Shown: positions 59,870-64,000 of the stretch, in pieces
How positions within the stretch are numbered: position 1 is the first letter of the stretch
Layout of the letters: the number at the start of each line of letters is the position of its first letter
Source of the DNA: Malaya genurostris
Lineage: Eukaryota > Arthropoda > Insecta > Diptera > Culicidae
Reading direction: 5' to 3'
Length of the DNA stretch: 64,000 nt
Assembly (NCBI RefSeq): GCF_030247185.1
Contig: NC_080572.1
Coordinates: 158,993,580 to 159,057,579 of the forward strand
Notes under the pieces: model-generated
What the model saw: the letters and a program-made list of their open reading frames with translations, nothing else
What the model was told of the DNA's origin: nothing
The model's database searches: none
Program-made: the position numbers and the translations under genes

Positions 59870-61061
59870 TGTCCTTACTCTTGGCAGGAGAGCAGTTAGG
59901 AGGCTTTTTAGAGGATCAGTAATATTGAAGGCTGTTAATATCCAGTCCACGATATCAGAAAATTTCAATAATCCAGCGTTTGTTTGATTTTCTGGTTGTG
60001 ATTTGGGATCATTCGGGTTTGCTGATGCCCCTAGAAGTGCTGGGTACTCCTTATCATCTCTAAGTTTTTTGAAACCAGGAGGTGTTTGCTTCGGTTTTGA
60101 GTCAGCACTTTTCGTTTTTGTGTTATCATTTTGTGACGAAGAGGACAGTCTGAGGCCTTTACGAGAAAGCTTAGGAGAAGCCAGATTTTGTCTTTTCCTG
60201 AAGGTCCTTCGCCTGAGTCGAGATTTCCGAGTAAGAACGTTTAGAGCGTTCTTTCAAGGATCGCTTCAATTTCTCCGCACGCTGTATGTACGTAGGACAC
60301 ACCGATAGATCATGAGGATTCTCCCCGCAGTAGCAACACTTTTCCGCTGCTCTTCTGCAGAGATCGTCCTGATGGGCCTCTCCACATTTGCCGCATCGCA
60401 GTTTTTTGCAACAATAGATTGCGTATGCCCTAGCTGTTTACAGCCTGTACAGTGCATTACCCGCGGTACATACAGCCGAACAGTTCGACGAACTCCACTC
60501 ACTACCAAATAATTTGGAAGTGCAGATCCGGCAAAAGTCACACGAAACGAGTCTGATTGGTAAAATTTACCATCTATCGATAAGGAGTGCAATTGCTTGC
60601 ACTCCAAAATTTTCACTGGCTGAAAGTCGGGATTTTTCAAACGGCCTACCCCGCTTCATCAGATCTTCGATCGTCAGACTTTCGTCACGGAACGTGGGTC
60701 GATCTCCGGTACTCCCTCGTGAACAACTCGCTGGTAGCAATCTCGTTTGCTTGCTTCAGGTCGGACACAACAACGCGTAACTTGTTTGGCGAAACCTTGT
60801 CAATTGATTTTATTGCAGAGTAATGTTTTGTCAGGTCCTGTGCAATATTCCTAACTCTAAGAGACTTGGATTTGAGCCGGAAGTATACCACCCACGGATC
60901 CCCCGAGCCATCGTCTAGGTAAACTTTTCGATGAGGAGGCAATATCTCAGAGGGAGATGGAGGTATCGGAGGTGAGATGGCGGTATCTCGGATTCAGACT
61001 CGGTTTCTAAACGTTCTTCGTTCATTGAAGCTTCGCCTTCCTCCGAGTCATCAATATTCAT
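59870..61061 (-). pseudogene. I-like LINE ORF1 with CCHC knuckle
   Basis: The likely start is ATG at 61061 (MNIDDSEEGEASMNEERLE). It then reads PPHRKVYLDDGSGDPWVVYF, an RRM-like KSIDKVSPNKLRVVVSDLKQ, and VSGVRRTVRLYVPRVMHCTG with the CTGCKQLGHT knuckle. The C-terminal FSDIVDWILTAFNITDPLKS reaches 59870, where PR is inserted; the last codons (WPLLAAIVSF) lie at about 58815-58835. Frameshifts occur near 60960, 60690 and 60290. Confidence 0.8.
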
Positions 61062-61990
61062 ATTTATAGTACGGGAGTAAAAGAGTCTCCCGCACATGCA
61101 ATAAGAATGAAAAACAAAAGTGAAAAAAAAAATTAAATAGAAAAAGTTAGAAAAAATACTTAACAGTATGACCCGCAATCTGTTAGGTGAGTTGCTCCTT
61201 CAGTTCTTCGTTGTGTCTTAGCGTGACCTTGACTCCGGGTTGTTTGGTTGCTGCGATGCAGGTAGCAAACAATGGAGATATGGTACTGCCCGTTTCTGGT
61301 CGAGGATAGCACAATAGCGTCTACTGTCGATACCGATACGAAACCGGTGCACAGACAGAACTCACTTGCGGGGATGCTACTTTATAACACTTTTATGTAA
61401 TGCTTATACTACAACCTCTGCTGTGATAGGCACCTTCGTCTTACAGATGTCGATTGTTGAAAAACGCGTGTGTTCACTTCGAACATTCGGTTCCGAAATG
61501 AAATTTTACGCAATTTGTCCTAGTAATTTCGGCGCGCTCTCTCCAATGTATATTCCCTACGTTTCACGTGTCACTGTTCTTTCTGACGTGTTATATTGCG
61601 GCGAATCGAAATTCGATGCGTTAAAGATTTAAAACTCTGTATTAATTCTTTGATATAAAAAATACAGTACATTTTGATGGGAGAATAGAGTATATTTTCA
61701 TGGGAGAATACAGTACAAATTAAAATACAGTACATTTAAGGGTAAAAAACAGTACGCAGTATTTGGGTCAAAAATACTGTTCGCGAAGAAATCGTTCGCT
61801 CTGGAAACTAATTGTAATCAGTAACCATAGTATAAACATAAACAGCAACCCGTCTTCGAAACAATCAGAAAAACCACCTTTAAAAGCAGCCTTTATACGA
61901 AGTAAAACCTTTAGTATTAAGTTAGACCTCGAAGCGTTAACACAATAACTAAAAAGATTAACTATCAGCAAGGGTTTTTCTGTTTCCGTT
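61062..61990. other. LINE 5' region and unassigned sequence
   Basis: 61062-61380 is probably the 5' UTR of the I-like element. At 61655-61760 ACAGTACATTT-type words recur as at 55226. No gene was recognised. Confidence 0.35.
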
Positions 61991-62013
61991 GCTATGACGA
62001 TGGCACTTGGTTT

Positions 62014-62385
62014 TTGATCGAGGAAAATATTTCCGTCATTTATCGTTGGAGAAGTTCACCTCCTTGGCCCCGAAAAACGCGTCAAGATGCAAGTCATTTA
62101 GAACCGGTAATCGGAGAGAAGAAGAAAATGCCACCGAAGGTACACCATACACCCAAGACAGAGCCCATCGTCAACACTGAGAAGGTAGATTCCAAAGCAT
62201 GTTTAGTGCATCAGCGTACCAAGATCCAAAATAGAGTAAGCACGATACACCGAACGCTGGAGGAAGCTGATGACGATTCTAGTGAAATAAGGATTGTGGT
62301 AACAACCATCGTCAATTTAAGTGCCCGGAATTCAACAAACTGTCAACAACTCAACGAATTGAGAAAGTTAATAAGCGTCGACTAG
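62014..62385 (+). pseudogene. possible LTR-retrotransposon gag N-terminus
   Basis: A 123-codon frame includes MPPKVHHTPKTEPIVNTEKV followed by ACLVHQRTKIQNRVSTIHRT LEEADDD. A short charged N-terminus and helical start of this kind reminds me of BEL/Pao Gag, but no further domain follows before repeats begin at 62400. An intact frame of this length could also be chance. Confidence 0.3.
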
Positions 62386-62399
62386 TTCCGAAAAAATGC

Positions 62400-63810
62400 C
62401 ATGGAAACAATACAAGAAGACTTTTAGCATCAATTTTTTTTCGATTTCGAAAATTTCATGTAATTCCCCCTGTGGTGCTTTTTCAAGATCGAAAATTTTC
62501 AAACATTAACCGCTGGGCAGCACCCCTTACGCATGTCCGATTTAGCTCAAATTTTTCATGAGGACTTTTTTCGACGTGCTTAAACTTTTGAACAGTAGCG
62601 CTTTACGAAACTAGAGGTGATCCCAAAATATTGGCACCCTTATATACATTAGAGCGGTAAAAAACAACGTATTTTGTCGGTTACGTCACTTATACCATTA
62701 TATCTTCGGAACCAAGAGTCACAGCCATTTGGTCTTCGAACTTGATCAATGGTCCGATAGTAGCTTTCAAACGAGCATAAGTTTGTTCAAATCGGTTCAG
62801 CCATCTGTGAGAAAATTGAGCGCGTATAAATATCTTCGAAAAGTGCACACACACAGACATTTTCCGATCTCGTCGAACTTAGTCGATTGGTATATAACAC
62901 TATGGGTATCCGATGCTCCGTTCAAAAGTAAGTTTTTCCAGCAATTCTAATGCCTTTCTATAGAGAAAGGCAAAACCCTTCTTAGTCCACTTAGTGGAAT
63001 TTTCATATATCTTGAAAAATCACCATGGGGGAGGGTTAACATGAAATTTTCAAAATCCAAAAAATAATTTCGATGCCAAAAGGCTGCAACGTCGAGATTT
63101 AGTGTCATCTCGAAAAAAATTTTTTTTGAAAAAATCGACTTTTTGGGACTTAGAAAAATTATCAAAATTTCCCAGAAAGTTGATTTTTTCAAAATACCAT
63201 TTTTTTGGAGATTACACTAAATCTCGACTTTTCATGCAGTTTTAAGAGTTTCAGCATCAAAAAAAAATTTCGATTTTGGAAATTTCATGTACTTCCCCCT
63301 ATGGTGCTTTTTCAAAATCGAAAATTTTCAAACCTCAACCGCCGGGCAGCAGCACCTCTTACGTATGTCCGATTTAGCTCAAATTTTGCATGAGAACATT
63401 TTTCGGGATGCTTAAACTTTTGAGCGCTAGCGCTTTACGAAATTAGAAGTGATCCCAAAATATTGGCACCCTTATATGTATAAGAGCGGTAAAAATCAAC
63501 GTGTTTTGTCGGTTACGTCACTTATACCATCATATCTCCGGAACAAGAAGTCACAGCTGTTTGATCTTTGAACTTGATCAATGGCCCGACAGTAGCTTTC
63601 AAACGAGCATAAGTTTGTTCAAATCGGTTCAGCCATCTCTGAGAAAATTGAGCGCGTATAAATATCTTCGAAAAGTGCACACACACAGACATTTTCCGAT
63701 CTCGTCGAACTGAGTCGAATGGTATATAACACTATGGGTATCCGAGGCTCCGTTCAAAAGTAAGTTTTTCCAGCAATTCTAATACCTTTATATAGAGAAA
63801 GGCAAAAATG
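62400..63810. repeat. duplicated ~530-bp repeat unit with inverted spacer
   Basis: 62440-62975 is repeated at 63270-63807: CCCCCT(G/A)TGGTGCTTTTTCAA, CCGATTTAGCTCAAATTTT, ATTGGCACCCTTATAT, GTCGGTTACGTCACTTATAC, CAAATCGGTTCAGCCATCT and a GCCTTT-TATAGAGAAAGGC end. Between them, 63000-63070 carries the first motif in inverse orientation (CACCATGGGGGAGGGTTAAC). It belongs to the degenerate dispersed family and is non-coding. Confidence 0.75.
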
Positions 63811-64000
63811 TAGATGTAAAAGACAGCAGTCTTACGAATACTCCATTTTTCGGCAAAACAGTCAAAGTTTTCATTCTCTCGGATTTAGTTGCATCTTTTG
63901 CATGAAAATTATGTTTCAATTCGGTAAGATAACCGGAAGGCAAATAAGATTCATTCCAAAGCGGCAATCGATATTTTAAAATTTGAGAAATTCAGTGTTA
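63811..64000. other. no gene recognised
   Basis: Short anonymous AT-rich end of the window; nothing supported. Confidence 0.4.

Overview
This is a eukaryotic, AT-rich, intron-type window packed with transposable elements. I infer a mosquito (probably culicine). The grounds are insect-type Jockey, I-like and CR1/T1-like non-LTR elements, a Ty3/gypsy element, several Tc1/mariner, hAT and Harbinger-like MITEs, long (TAA)n tracts, and a degenerate repeat with the core GATTCAAATGAAAGGTC that I associate with culicine genomes. I found no bacterial gene organisation, rRNA, tRNA or CRISPR array.

The only host gene I can support is an RGK-family (Rad/Gem/Kir-like) small GTPase on the minus strand. 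Four exons with matching splice sites and phases were assembled by eye: 48664-48446, 48374-48289, 3333-3153 and 3098-2965. The second and third are separated by a 44,955-bp intron (3334-48288). Most of the window is therefore the TE-filled interior of one intron. The gene continues off the left edge (C-terminus), and its 5' exons lie to the right of 48.7 kb or outside the window.

Layout. 1-2.9 kb: repeat ends and a deleted mariner. 2.9-3.3 kb: RGK exons. 3.6-9.1 kb: Jockey remnant, (TAA)n, Tc1/mariner remnant and a 1.3-kb TTAA-flanked element. 9.5-14.2 kb: a roughly 329-bp tandem repeat array split by a non-LTR element carrying ORF1. 14.85-16.72 kb: hAT non-autonomous element. 16.8-20.7 kb: a duplicated segment with a Harbinger-like MITE and an I-like LINE. 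21.1-44.25 kb: a nest. A TATA-containing repeat (here called PR) was hit by a Jockey element (21228-30861, 13-bp target duplication), which itself carries a 489-bp MITE and a 5.2-kb hAT-like element (24418-29572). The same PR copy was hit by a Ty3/gypsy element (31379-44146), which carries a hAT MITE in one LTR, a TTAA element in a tandem array, and a palindromic DD37D Tc1/mariner in its leader. 44-48.3 kb: MITEs, degenerate repeats and a Jockey fragment that stops about 18 bp from an RGK splice donor. 48.7-54 kb: MITEs, cryptic repeats and a CR1/T1-like LINE. 54.35-54.97 kb: a frameshifted reading frame I do not recognise, possibly an endogenous viral element. 56.5-61.4 kb: an I-like LINE with ORF1, endonuclease, RT and RNase H regions, split by a complete PR copy. 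62-63.8 kb: a possible LTR-element gag fragment and a duplicated repeat unit.

The element genes do not form a pathway; all appear broken. Their value is as a dated stack of insertions, because pre-insertion sites can be rebuilt at several junctions from target-site duplications or from uninterrupted copies in the window.
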